This document shows positions 22,773 through 31,491 of a stretch of DNA of 36,239 bases, one piece after another (the first letter of the stretch is position 1; each line of letters begins with the position of its first letter). Under the pieces are notes generated by a model, which was not told the DNA's origin, ran no database searches, and saw nothing but the letters and a program-made list of their open reading frames with translations. Source of the stretch: Erysipelotrichaceae bacterium. GTDB lineage: Bacteria; Bacillota_I; Bacilli_A; Erysipelotrichales; Erysipelotrichaceae. Where the stretch lies: assembly GCA_030528645.1 (NCBI GenBank), contig JAUMYM010000004.1, positions 90,751 to 126,989 of the forward strand, read 5' to 3'. A program made the position numbers and the translations under genes.

Positions 22773-25532
22773 ATGAAGTTAATCATAAAATTATGTTTAG
22801 TATTTACATTTATTGTCTTTTTAGCAACACATGCTTTGGCTTTAGAGTACCAAGACATTAAGGTTGCTGAAACTTTTGATGTTGTTTCGTTTGAACATAA
22901 TACTATTATTGAAGTTGGTAGTTATCGTAATTATCAACAGGCATTTAATCGTTATCAATTAGAAATCAATAACTATGAAAACATATCTATCATTCATCAA
23001 GGAAAAGTATTGAAAATGGAATATGGTATTGTTGCTTTTGAAGGAGCAAGTGATTGTAGTTATAATGTTGAATTTAAAAATGTCTATGATTCAAGCAATG
23101 GCTATGTCAATGCATGTTATGGAAAAGATGCAGCGTATTTAGATTCGGATGCTTCCACTGTAACATTTATGATTGCCGGTACCATTGGTAAGGGTAAACA
23201 TGAAGATGTAACATTAATTCCTTATGAATGGATTCCTAATACGATTTCTAATTACATAATAAAAGATAATTTTTTATATCATCAAATAAAAACAAATCTA
23301 AATAATGAGCATTATGGCAGTACAATTCAATTGGATTTTGGTTATGAAGGTATGCAAGAAGGAGTCTTGTATTATAGCTATGATAATCATTATTTTTATG
23401 ATGATTTCTTTAAAATGATTGATGATTATCGTTTGAACACAAATCAACAAAGTATTAATAAAGATAATCCGTATTTTAATTATTATCAATATTTGCCACA
23501 TCGTAGTATCAGTAATTATCAACAAGATGAGGTTGCTGATTTTTTCTATAAAACCTTACATATTGATGGGAAATTAGATCATTATTTAGACTTAGATCGT
23601 AATAGTGTTAATGATATTATGAATCGTTCCCAATACTATCAAGAACTTGCGGCATTTTTTAAGTATCAATATCAATTTGGTACAAATGCTTTAATGATGC
23701 TTTCTCTTTCTATGAATGAAACAGGAAGTGGTAGAAGTTCTTTAAGTTATACAAGAAATAATTTGTTTGGACATGCTGCTTATGATAGTGATGTTGAAAA
23801 AAATGCTTCTAGATATTTAAGTATAGCTAAATCTATTTATGCACATAGCAAATTTTATATTAATGCCAGTTATGCAAATCCAAATAAATTTCAATATCGA
23901 GGTTCCTTCTTTGGTGATAAAGCAAGTGGTATGAATGTGATGTATGCTTCAGATCCCTATTGGGGAGAAAAGGCAGCTATGTATTATTTTAAATTGGATC
24001 AAAGATTAGGTTTAAAAGATTATCAATCCAATGCTTTAGCTATTACAAAATCAAAAAATCCAATAAAGGTTTATGAGTATGCCAGTATAGATAGTAATGT
24101 AATGTATCGTAGTGCAACACATATCCAAGGATTTAATGTCATTGGGATTGAGAATGAATTTTATAAAGTATATCTTGATCCAAGCATACACCAAGATTAT
24201 AGTTATGACTTTGCAAGTGATGTAGGCTATATTCACAGCCAAGATGTTCTTACTCTTTTAAATCCCGAACAAATAAACGAAGAAGAATTTGTACGAGTAA
24301 CCTTCCATGCGGAAGAGGGCACTTTCATAGATGGTTCTCAAATTGCTTCTTATCATATTCTTAAAGGACATAAACCATCTATTGACGTTCCTATATTAGA
24401 GGGACATGAGTTTATTGGCTATGATCAACAGATACAAGTGGCAAATGAAGATATGGAGTATCATGCATCCTATCGAAAGATAAAAGACATCAAGATGCAT
24501 ACACTTCCACGGTTAAACTATGATATTAATTCACGTATAGATTTAAAAAATGGTAGTATTTACGTAGAATATGAAGATGGTAGCTCAAATATTATTCCAC
24601 TGGATACTACTATGGTTACAAATTTTAATTTAAAACAATTAGGGTTAAATGAAGTAATCGTTAATTATCATGGAGTTTCAACTAGTTATATTATTAATGT
24701 GGGTGATAATTTAGAGAAAATAACAGCTGATGTTAAAGATAGTATCTTACAAATGATTGAAGAGTATAGCACAAAAGAAGCTTTATCCAAACAAGATATA
24801 GAACAAATAAATCATGTAAAATTAAAGTATGAAGATAATATGGACTTACATTTATCTTTTGATGAATTACGTAAATTTGATGCCATACTTTTAAAAGCAA
24901 ATCGTAAGAAAGCTAATTTTTTAGTATCTAGAAACAAGTTAGATGTACAAATATCGGGATTGGCATTAAATGTTCCTTTCATTGAGCTACAACAAAATAA
25001 TGTATTTAAAAATACAATTAAATTAAAAGTCAAGAAAGTAAACTCAGCACATCATAAAAAATTAATTCAATTAATAGAAGGTTATGAATTTACACCAAGT
25101 GAAGCGTTTGACTTAGAGCTGGCAATTAACTTAAAAGACAAAGAGTTAAAAGGAGTAAGTATTCTTCAAATTAAAAAACCTGAAATAGATCGTAATGTAA
25201 AATTTCAAATGTACTATACAAATGGTATCGATATTTATCAATTGCCAACATCACAAAGCCATCAATATGTAACATGTAAGATGATTGGTAGTGGGAGTTA
25301 TTTATTGGCATATCAAGAGGTAAGTAATCCTTATGTAAAAGAAGATTTAGTCGAAAATCTAAGTGTGAAAACTTCAGATATAGATTTAATACAAATAAGT
25401 ATTAATGTTTTTGTAGTCCTTCTAAGTATTTTAATTTTACTTATTGTTGGATTGTTAATAGGAAAGGTTTTAATATTAAAGAAACAGTATATACATTATG
25501 TTCGTGAAAAAAATAAACATAAAAGACATTAA
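22773..25532 (+). CDS. Large membrane-anchored glucosaminidase
   Basis: This 919-residue surface protein has a signal peptide (1-23, ending THALA). Residues about 45-95 (IIEVGSYRNYQQAFNRYQ) look SPOR-like. The glucosaminidase domain spans about 285-412, with Glu316 in MNETGSGRSSL as probable catalytic acid and the following NNLFGHAAYD. An SH3-like segment (about 425-495), an InlB-type repeat (about 506-568) and an Ig-like segment (about 578-643) follow. A C-terminal helix (about 885-908) and basic tail anchor it, rather than LPXTG. It probably cuts peptidoglycan glycan chains during growth or division. The ribosome binding site (TTAGGA) is modest. It overlaps the next gene by 35 bases. Confidence 0.85.
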   Translation: MKLIIKLCLVFTFIVFLATHALALEYQDIKVAETFDVVSFEHNTIIEVGSYRNYQQAFNRYQLEINNYENISIIHQGKVLKMEYGIVAFEGASDCSYNVEFKNVYDSSNGYVNACYGKDAAYLDSDASTVTFMIAGTIGKGKHEDVTLIPYEWIPNTISNYIIKDNFLYHQIKTNLNNEHYGSTIQLDFGYEGMQEGVLYYSYDNHYFYDDFFKMIDDYRLNTNQQSINKDNPYFNYYQYLPHRSISNYQQDEVADFFYKTLHIDGKLDHYLDLDRNSVNDIMNRSQYYQELAAFFKYQYQFGTNALMMLSLSMNETGSGRSSLSYTRNNLFGHAAYDSDVEKNASRYLSIAKSIYAHSKFYINASYANPNKFQYRGSFFGDKASGMNVMYASDPYWGEKAAMYYFKLDQRLGLKDYQSNALAITKSKNPIKVYEYASIDSNVMYRSATHIQGFNVIGIENEFYKVYLDPSIHQDYSYDFASDVGYIHSQDVLTLLNPEQINEEEFVRVTFHAEEGTFIDGSQIASYHILKGHKPSIDVPILEGHEFIGYDQQIQVANEDMEYHASYRKIKDIKMHTLPRLNYDINSRIDLKNGSIYVEYEDGSSNIIPLDTTMVTNFNLKQLGLNEVIVNYHGVSTSYIINVGDNLEKITADVKDSILQMIEEYSTKEALSKQDIEQINHVKLKYEDNMDLHLSFDELRKFDAILLKANRKKANFLVSRNKLDVQISGLALNVPFIELQQNNVFKNTIKLKVKKVNSAHHKKLIQLIEGYEFTPSEAFDLELAINLKDKELKGVSILQIKKPEIDRNVKFQMYYTNGIDIYQLPTSQSHQYVTCKMIGSGSYLLAYQEVSNPYVKEDLVENLSVKTSDIDLIQISINVFVVLLSILILLIVGLLIGKVLILKKQYIHYVREKNKHKRH

Positions 25533-25761
25533 ATTTCATTATACGTGTTATAATGAGTCTTTAAAAAACAGCATTTTTAAAGTGAAGTTAATTAAATATA
25601 TTAAAGTGATGGAAAAAGATGGATATTATCAATGTGTAGATGGACACAAACGTTTAAGTTGCATTCAGGATTATTCTGTTATGGATGAAGTTATGTGTAT
25701 TGTAGAGAATGATTATTCAAAGCAAGGGTCATCTTATTGGGGTAGTAAGAATCATCATTAG
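25498..25761 (+). CDS. Small orphan ParB-like domain protein
   Basis: This 87-residue protein begins inside the end of the glucosaminidase gene, in another frame, and fills the space before rluB. Residues 41-59 (DGYYQCVDGHKRLSCIQDY) match the ParB/sulfiredoxin-fold signature in which a Gly-His-(K/R)-Arg box follows a strand; the segment before it (IKDIKFHYTCYNESL) fits the first strand and helix. The usual helix-turn-helix and C-terminal domain of ParB are absent. In ParB the fold binds CTP; other members bind ATP or act as nucleases. A clear ribosome binding site is missing and GTG at 25504 is an alternative start. Function unknown. Confidence 0.6.
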   Translation: MFVKKINIKDIKFHYTCYNESLKNSIFKVKLIKYIKVMEKDGYYQCVDGHKRLSCIQDYSVMDEVMCIVENDYSKQGSSYWGSKNHH

Positions 25762-25770
25762 GAGAGAAAT

Positions 25771-26505
25771 ATGGAACGATTACAAAAAATTATTGCACAG
25801 GCAGGTATTGCTTCAAGAAGAAAAGCAGAAGAATTGATTTTACAAGGGAAAGTCAAAGTAAATGGAGTTGTAGTAGATCAACTTGGTTTTAAGGCTAAGG
25901 GAAATGATGAAATTGAAGTAAACGGACAAGTTATAAAAAAAGAAGATAAAGTATATTTTGTTATGAATAAACCTAAAAACGTATTATCTGCTGTAGTAGA
26001 TCATTCAGGGCGTGATACATGTGTTCAATTTATAGATACTAAGTTTCGTATTTTTCCTGTAGGTCGTTTAGATTTTGATACTACTGGATTGTTGATTTTG
26101 ACAAATGATGGACAATTCGCAAATGAATTGATGCATCCACGCTTTCAAATTGCCAAAACGTATGAAGTTACCATTGATAAAGTCCTTTCGATAGAAGAGA
26201 TTAAACAATTGGAAAAGGGTATTATGTTAGAAGATGGTATGACGTTATCTTGTAAAGTACTTGTAAATCATCGTAATGTAGAAAAACATCAAATGCAATT
26301 GGATGTAACGATTAAAGAAGGTCGTAATCATCAAGTAAAGCGTATGATGGCTTATTTTCAAGCCAATGTAAAACGATTGCACCGTAAACAATTAGGTTTT
26401 TTAACAATTAAGGATTTAAAGCCAAAGGAATATCGAAAGTTAAAACCTTTTGAAGTTGTTAGTTTAAGAAGTTTAGCAAATAAAGGTATAAAACCAAAAA
26501 AGTAG
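25771..26505 (+). CDS. rluB: RluB-type 23S rRNA pseudouridine synthase
   Basis: This 244-residue enzyme has an S4 domain (about 2-55; RLQKIIAQAGIASRRKAEELI) and the RsuA/RluB catalytic domain with GRLDFDTTGLLILTNDG (Asp101 catalytic) and GRNHQVKRMM. It should convert a uridine near the peptidyl transferase centre of 23S rRNA; RsuA/RluE-type specificity cannot be fully excluded. AGGAGAG precedes the ATG. It is the last gene of the operon that starts at 20456. Confidence 0.92.
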   Translation: MERLQKIIAQAGIASRRKAEELILQGKVKVNGVVVDQLGFKAKGNDEIEVNGQVIKKEDKVYFVMNKPKNVLSAVVDHSGRDTCVQFIDTKFRIFPVGRLDFDTTGLLILTNDGQFANELMHPRFQIAKTYEVTIDKVLSIEEIKQLEKGIMLEDGMTLSCKVLVNHRNVEKHQMQLDVTIKEGRNHQVKRMMAYFQANVKRLHRKQLGFLTIKDLKPKEYRKLKPFEVVSLRSLANKGIKPKK

Positions 26506-26528
26506 GGATTATTTCCCTACTATTTTTT
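26501..26528. terminator. Bidirectional terminator between rluB and rqcH
   Basis: AGTAGGGA (26501-26508) pairs with TCCCTACT (26514-26521) around a 5-base loop, then ATTTTTT on the plus strand; the minus strand has a T-run from the A-tract before 26501. The rluB stop lies in the stem and the rqcH stop begins in the loop. Confidence 0.85.
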
Positions 26529-28152
26529 CAATTTCACTTTCTTCCACGTCAATGTAGATGGTTTGATATTGATTCATAATTACTTGCCCAAGCTTACCAC
26601 CGGGAATCTTCTTGAGATGTTTAATAAGTGTATAGTTTACCGGTATAGAACTCGATAGTTTTCCACCTGAATAATATGCAGCTAATTTTGCACAGGTACG
26701 TATTAAATCTTCATCGAGTTGTTTAGCCTTACAAATAACATGTGTACCATGATAATCTTTCGCATGAAACCACATATCCTCTTTATGAGCATATTTGAAT
26801 GTCAGATAATCGTTTTGAATATTGTTTTTACCAAAGGCAATGATGGTTCCTTTATAAATAAGTTCAGTATAGTTTGGAATATGTTCCATTTTCTTACTTT
26901 TTTTACGTATTTTAGCAACACTAGCTTTTAAATAACCATATTTGATAAGTTCTTCTTTAATTTCATAAGCATCTTGAAAAGAAGCTTGTTGTAATTGATA
27001 TTCAAGTGCTTTAAAGTAATCCAATTCCTTTTGAGCTAAATGTATCTGATGATTTAAATGATCAATCGCTTTTTTACCTTTCGTATACTTTGTAAAGTAT
27101 TTAGCAGCATTAGTTTTCAAATCATGCTTTTCATCTAGAGGTATAGTGATAAGTTTGTTTTCAAAATCGAAGACTTCAATATGTTTTAATCCTTTTTCTG
27201 TTTTATCTAAATTGCAATATAGAAGTTCTCCATACGTACGATAGATTTCGTTATTTAAAGATTCATCTAAAGCGTCATATAACTTAGGCAGTTTACCTTC
27301 GTAGTGCTTTAGTTGTCGTTTTATAAACTTAAAAATATCTCCGGTTAATTGTTTAATACGATCTTTTTCTTCCAATGAAAAATAGATGTAGTCCATAGCT
27401 TCATGAATTGGATAGGTTTTAAATTCACTTGCAATGTGTGTTAAGGGGATGAAATGGTATTCAAAATTGTTTTTATACTTACAGATATATATGGTATTTG
27501 ATGTTTCAAGTTGTTTTACAATATCATAAAAGGATTCTCCTTTACTGATACGGTAATGAAATTCTTTTGATAGTAAGGGTGAAAATCCTTCGAATTGATC
27601 TAAAAAAGGTGTTTCTATATCGAAAGAAGTTGTGGTAAAAGGATTTTTCTTAGCTTGTAAGTCAATAATCGGATAGTGAGCAGTTGGCATAATAGTACGC
27701 TTATTATTTTCAAAAGGGGGAATACGTTTTAAGGCATCAATAATAATGCCATCTTGATTTACTAATATGATGTTGGCATACTTTCCCATAAGTTCGATAT
27801 ATAGAGTCTTAATCTCACGGTCTCCTATTTCTGATCGATGTGTAATCTCTAGCTTTAAAATACGATCCAAACCACGTTGTTCAACATGAAAGATGGTTCC
27901 ATTTTCCAAGTGTTTTCTAAGTAGTGTAATGAAGTTACTTGGACTTTCAGGAGTAGGGTATTTGTGGTTTGAAAAATGAATGCGATTGTATATCGAATGT
28001 GTAGAAATAATCAGATTATTTTTATTTCGATTGCAACGCACATGAAAAAGTATCTCGGTATTTGATACTTGATAAATTTTATTGATTTTTATTGGTAAAC
28101 TATTTTTTATTTCATTGGTTAATTTATGAAGGATAATCCCATCTAATGCCAT
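26509..28152 (-). CDS. rqcH: RqcH (NFACT protein), ribosome quality control
   Basis: This 547-residue protein directs addition of C-terminal Ala tails to nascent chains on stalled 50S subunits so that they are degraded. It begins MALDGIILHKL, has the LDR motif (Asp96-Arg97) needed for tailing in Bacillus RqcH, a central coiled coil (about 275-425) and the NFACT-R domain with DMWFHAKDYHGTHVI and PGGKLGQV. Family members were formerly called fibronectin-binding proteins. I use the ATG at 28152; a TTG four codons upstream is possible. It is divergent from gmk. Confidence 0.94.
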   Translation of the reverse strand: MALDGIILHKLTNEIKNSLPIKINKIYQVSNTEILFHVRCNRNKNNLIISTHSIYNRIHFSNHKYPTPESPSNFITLLRKHLENGTIFHVEQRGLDRILKLEITHRSEIGDREIKTLYIELMGKYANIILVNQDGIIIDALKRIPPFENNKRTIMPTAHYPIIDLQAKKNPFTTTSFDIETPFLDQFEGFSPLLSKEFHYRISKGESFYDIVKQLETSNTIYICKYKNNFEYHFIPLTHIASEFKTYPIHEAMDYIYFSLEEKDRIKQLTGDIFKFIKRQLKHYEGKLPKLYDALDESLNNEIYRTYGELLYCNLDKTEKGLKHIEVFDFENKLITIPLDEKHDLKTNAAKYFTKYTKGKKAIDHLNHQIHLAQKELDYFKALEYQLQQASFQDAYEIKEELIKYGYLKASVAKIRKKSKKMEHIPNYTELIYKGTIIAFGKNNIQNDYLTFKYAHKEDMWFHAKDYHGTHVICKAKQLDEDLIRTCAKLAAYYSGGKLSSSIPVNYTLIKHLKKIPGGKLGQVIMNQYQTIYIDVEESEIEKIVGK

Positions 28153-28179
28153 CTTTTTTCTCAACTTTCTACTGAAATG

Positions 28180-28220
28180 ATTATAACATAATTGACTTAA
28201 GGTATTAATAAAGGTAATAT
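28180..28220. promoter_or_regulatory. Divergent promoters of rqcH and gmk
   Basis: For gmk, TTGACT (28192-28197) is exactly 17 bases before TAATAT (28215-28220), with GGAGGTG then ATG downstream. For rqcH on the minus strand, TTAATA (28208-28203) is 17 bases before a perfect TATAAT (28185-28180). The elements interleave, so the two promoters occupy the same DNA. Confidence 0.75.
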
Positions 28221-28242
28221 TTATGTAATTGGAGGTGTTTTA

Positions 28243-28806
28243 ATGAAAAAAGGTTTATTAGTTGTTTTAAGTGGTCCAAGTGGTGTTGGTAAAGGTACTG
28301 TACTTAAAGAATTCATTCATGATGCATCGTTAAATTTAACGTATTCAATTTCCATGACAACACGTGAAAAAAGAGCTGGTGAAGAAGAAGGTGTAAATTA
28401 CTTCTATGTTTCAAAGGATCGTTTTAAAGAAGCTATTAAAAATGACGAATTGTTAGAATATGCTGAATTTGTAGGAAATTATTATGGAACACCTGCAGCT
28501 TATGTAGAAAAACTACGTAATGAAGGAAAAAACGTATTATTAGAAATTGAAGTGCAAGGTTGTACACAAGTGCGTGAAAAGTGTAAAGATGCACTAACCA
28601 TTTTTATTGTTCCACCTAGCATGGAAGAGCTAGAAAGAAGAATTCGTGGACGCAATAGTGAGCCTGAAGAAGTGGTTCAACAAAGACTTGCCAAGGCAAG
28701 TAAGGAGTTAGAAGCGGTTGGTAACTACAAGTATGTAGTATGTAATGATGATCCATTACTTGCTAGTCAAATCATTTCTTTAATTATTAAACGACACATG
28801 GAATAA
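28243..28806 (+). CDS. gmk: Guanylate kinase
   Basis: This 187-residue enzyme phosphorylates GMP to GDP. The P-loop is GPSGVGKGT (11-19), followed by the GMP-binding block SMTTREKRAGEEEGVNYFYV and EYAEFVGNYYGTP, then LLEIEVQG. It follows GGAGGTG. In many Bacillota gmk is followed by rpoZ; here a terminator follows directly and the next gene is rpsD on the other strand. Confidence 0.97.
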   Translation: MKKGLLVVLSGPSGVGKGTVLKEFIHDASLNLTYSISMTTREKRAGEEEGVNYFYVSKDRFKEAIKNDELLEYAEFVGNYYGTPAAYVEKLRNEGKNVLLEIEVQGCTQVREKCKDALTIFIVPPSMEELERRIRGRNSEPEEVVQQRLAKASKELEAVGNYKYVVCNDDPLLASQIISLIIKRHME

Positions 28807-28827
28807 AATGAGCGAAAGCTCATTTTT
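28806..28827 (+). terminator. Terminator of gmk
   Basis: AAATGAGC (28806-28813) pairs with GCTCATTT (28818-28825) around a GAAA tetraloop, followed by more T. It shares its first base with the gmk stop codon. Confidence 0.85.
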
Positions 28828-28840
28828 ATTTGTAAGACAT

Positions 28841-28869
28841 AGAAAAAGCAGTGAAAACTCACTGCTTTT
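28841..28869 (-). terminator. Terminator of rpsD
   Basis: AAAAGCAGTGA (28844-28854) pairs with 28859-28869 around a 4-base loop. On the minus strand it is followed by a T-rich run, eight bases after the rpsD stop. Confidence 0.85.
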
Positions 28870-28876
28870 GTGTTGA

Positions 28877-29479
28877 TTAACGGTTATAGTATTCTACTAC
28901 TAGTAATTCGTTGATTTCTTTATTTAATTCATTACGTTCTGGAAGTCTTACGAATGTTCCTTTTTTCGCTTCTTTATCCACAGTAACGAATGCTGCTGTA
29001 TTTAATGTAGCTTCTAATGCTTCAACGATTGCTTTGTTATTTCTGCTCTTTTCTTTTACTTCAATTGTAGAACCAGGTTTTACTCTTGCAGATGGAATAT
29101 CTACTTTTTTACCATTTACTAAGATATGACCATGGTTAACTAATTGACGTGCTCCACGTCTAGTTCTTGCAAAGCCCATACGGTATACTAAGTTATCTAA
29201 TCTTGATTCTAATAAGAATAAGAAGTTGTCACCTGTAACACCTTGCATTTTTGTAGCTAATACAAATGTGTTATAGAATTGACGTTCATTTACACCGTAT
29301 AAGTTTCTAATACGTTGTTTTTCTCTTAATTGTAATCCGTAGTTGCTTAATTTGATTCTTTTTGTTTTTCCGTGTTGTCCTGGAGCATAGTTTCTACGAG
29401 TAAGCTCTTGTCCTGTTTCTAAAATAGAAAAGCTAAGACGACGAGAAACTTTCCATACTGGACCAGTATATCTTGCCAT
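28877..29479 (-). CDS. rpsD: Ribosomal protein S4
   Basis: This 200-residue primary 30S assembly protein starts [18 protein letters not shown] and has the [23 protein letters not shown] block and the S4 RNA-binding domain (about 92-155; [28 protein letters not shown]). The N-terminus lacks the zinc Cys cluster of some S4 forms. AAGGAGG lies eight bases before the ATG. It is monocistronic, away from the alpha operon, as in Bacillus, where S4 represses its own translation through the mRNA leader. Confidence 0.97.
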   Translation of the reverse strand: MARYTGPVWKVSRRLSFSILETGQELTRRNYAPGQHGKTKRIKLSNYGLQLREKQRIRNLYGVNERQFYNTFVLATKMQGVTGDNFLFLLESRLDNLVYRMGFARTRRGARQLVNHGHILVNGKKVDIPSARVKPGSTIEVKEKSRNNKAIVEALEATLNTAAFVTVDKEAKKGTFVRLPERNELNKEINELLVVEYYNR

Positions 29480-29650
29480 TTTATTTCCTCCTTGTGTGTT
29501 TTATGGCCATAAAACAACAACAGGTGCAAATCATCGAAGTAGTGTGTTAGAATTTAAGGTTTTTCACTTTTGCAGCAAGCTACTTAACCTCTAGAAACTC
29601 TAGTACTAACGCTTATTACTTGACTTTGCAAGCTGCTATTATTGAATGCC
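29480..29650 (-). promoter_or_regulatory. Structured rpsD leader, candidate S4 autoregulatory site
   Basis: The leader, about 170 bases from the predicted start to the ATG, holds several pairings: CTAGA/TCTAG hairpin (29591-29603), CTACTT (29580-29585) with AAGTAG (29537-29542), GCAGC (29572-29576) with GCTGC (29632-29636), and a perfect 20-base palindrome at 29497-29516 just before AAGGAGG. Bacillota rpsD leaders bind S4 through a pseudoknot. I did not confirm that fold, so this is a candidate by position and structure. Confidence 0.6.
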
Positions 29651-29655
29651 TAATA

Positions 29656-29684
29656 AATATATCAAATTATTGCTATTGAGTCAA
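29656..29684 (-). promoter_or_regulatory. rpsD promoter
   Basis: On the minus strand TTGACT (29684-29679) is exactly 17 bases before TATATT (29661-29656), a strong vegetative-type promoter, as expected for a ribosomal protein gene. Confidence 0.8.
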
Positions 29685-29722
29685 TGAATAAACAAAATTT
29701 TTAAGCAAAATAAGCATTTGTG

Positions 29723-29731
29723 TGGTAAAAT
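29723..29731 (+). promoter_or_regulatory. Extended -10 element before ezrA
   Basis: TGGTAAAAT carries the TG extension before TAAAAT. A good -35 is not seen. It lies about 30 bases before the ezrA start and after the divergent rpsD promoter. Confidence 0.5.
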
Positions 29732-29760
29732 GTTTATAGTTTATAGTTGGAGGTATTATA

Positions 29761-31491
29761 ATGGATTTTCTACTTCAAATTGCTATGCGTAAAGAGGTTA
29801 TGATTTTAGTAGCTGTTTTATTGTTGATTGTTATTGTTTTATTACTTGTAAAACGTTCAAACTTAAAAAAATATCGTAAAACATTACAAGAATATGAAGT
29901 AAGATATAATGCAATTAAAAGTGTACCATTACCTTTTAAACTAAATAAAGCGGTTGCGATTGCAAGAGTGAATGAAGAGGCAATGCAACATGTTACAAGA
30001 TGTAAAGATGATTTTGAAATTGCACAAGGGAATTTAAAAGCGATTGCGACTTCTTTAGCTGATACCGAAGATTTTATCAATGTTGGTAAATCCAAAGAAG
30101 CGAAAAATAATCTTTTGGATCTTGAATCAATGATTGAAATTGGCGAAAAACAAGTTGTTCAACTTGATGAATATTTAAGTAAAATCTTAGAAAGAGAAAC
30201 AGCACAACGAGAAGAAGTTACTCTTTTAAAAGACCAATTCCGTGTGTTAAGACAAGAAATTCAAGAGTTAGATCATAGTGTTTCTTATTCACAAAGAGCT
30301 ATTGATGCAAAAATCAATAATATTGAAAACCAATTCAGCACGTTTGAAGAATGGATGTATGCTTCTGAATTTGATAATGCTGCTGAAGTGTTATCGGATA
30401 TTAAAATTAAAATGGAAGACTTGAAAAAAGTCAAAGAAGAATTGCCAAGCTTAATTGAAAAAGCGCAAGGAATTTTACCAAGACTATTAGAAGAAGTAAA
30501 ACAAGAACATTATCAAGTTAGCAAGAAAGATGTCTATGTATCACATTTAGGTTTCTATAGTAATATGGAATTAATTGTAGATTCTTTAAATGAAGATTTA
30601 GATGCGATTAAAGAAGCACGAGTAGAGGGTATTAAAGAACATTTAGAGGATATTCATGTTCGATTGTATCAACTACTGACATCCATTCAAAATGAAGAAA
30701 AAGCACAAGAAGAATTAGTTCAATCTATGCAAACCATGGATGAGTTGGTTTCAAAGTGTAGTGAAAGCACAGAGTATATTGTAGGGGTATATCCACAAGT
30801 GCAAGAGCGTTTTAATTTTAAATATGATGAATCGGCAATCCATAGACTAAATGCACAACATTTTGAATTAATGGTAAATGTTGCTGATTTAAAGAAAGAA
30901 ATTAGTTCAAAAGAAAAACCAGCTTCCGAATTGTTAACCACATGCAAAGAATTATATAGTGCATTAGGTAATTGCAGTAATGAAGTGTTAGAAATTAAGA
31001 AAATCATTGATCAAGCAAGAAGTGATGAAGAGCGTGCTAAGAAACAACTGTTAAAATTACAATTAATTATGAATGAAATACAAGTAAAGATTGTAAAGAA
31101 TAAGCTTCCTAGCATTTCTAAGTCTTATGAAGGGGATTTGTTAAAAGCAAAAGAATATGTGCTTAGCATTGAAAATTTATTAAAAGAATCCCCGTTGAAT
31201 ACTAAATTATTGAATGCGACTTTAGATAGTGCAATTGATTTTATCTATAAGTTATACAATAACGTTAATAATGTAGTAGGTATGGCTTTAATGGTAGAAA
31301 ATACGATTGTTTTTGGGAATAAGTATCGTTCAGAATATAGTGAAGTTGATTCTGAACTTACAAGAGCAGAGTTATGTTACCGTAATGGTGAGTATACACA
31401 AGCTTTAACGATTGCGATTGCTGCAATTGAAAAATTATTCCCTCAAACGTATGAAAGTATGATTAAGGAGAATGCCTTAAGTGCAAAATAA
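29761..31491 (+). CDS. ezrA: EzrA, septation ring regulator
   Basis: This 576-residue protein has a single N-terminal membrane helix (about 14-30), then a long cytoplasmic coiled-coil region made of spectrin-like repeats, the standard EzrA layout (N-out). EzrA interacts with FtsZ, limits extra Z-rings and links division to wall synthesis in Bacillota. GGAGG precedes the ATG. It is followed, with an 11-base overlap, by the cysteine desulfurase gene; ezrA next to nifZ-thiI is a known Bacillota arrangement. Confidence 0.92.
   Translation: MDFLLQIAMRKEVMILVAVLLLIVIVLLLVKRSNLKKYRKTLQEYEVRYNAIKSVPLPFKLNKAVAIARVNEEAMQHVTRCKDDFEIAQGNLKAIATSLADTEDFINVGKSKEAKNNLLDLESMIEIGEKQVVQLDEYLSKILERETAQREEVTLLKDQFRVLRQEIQELDHSVSYSQRAIDAKINNIENQFSTFEEWMYASEFDNAAEVLSDIKIKMEDLKKVKEELPSLIEKAQGILPRLLEEVKQEHYQVSKKDVYVSHLGFYSNMELIVDSLNEDLDAIKEARVEGIKEHLEDIHVRLYQLLTSIQNEEKAQEELVQSMQTMDELVSKCSESTEYIVGVYPQVQERFNFKYDESAIHRLNAQHFELMVNVADLKKEISSKEKPASELLTTCKELYSALGNCSNEVLEIKKIIDQARSDEERAKKQLLKLQLIMNEIQVKIVKNKLPSISKSYEGDLLKAKEYVLSIENLLKESPLNTKLLNATLDSAIDFIYKLYNNVNNVVGMALMVENTIVFGNKYRSEYSEVDSELTRAELCYRNGEYTQALTIAIAAIEKLFPQTYESMIKENALSAK

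Noticed and set aside
23298-23525. Minus-strand open frame rich in Ile
   Set aside because: It is a shadow of the glucosaminidase gene; its composition reflects AT-rich codons of the opposite strand and no ribosome binding site is seen.
29480-29650. T-box riboswitch or tRNA in the rpsD upstream region
   Set aside because: I see no T-box core sequence or tRNA cloverleaf; position and structure fit a ribosomal protein leader better.
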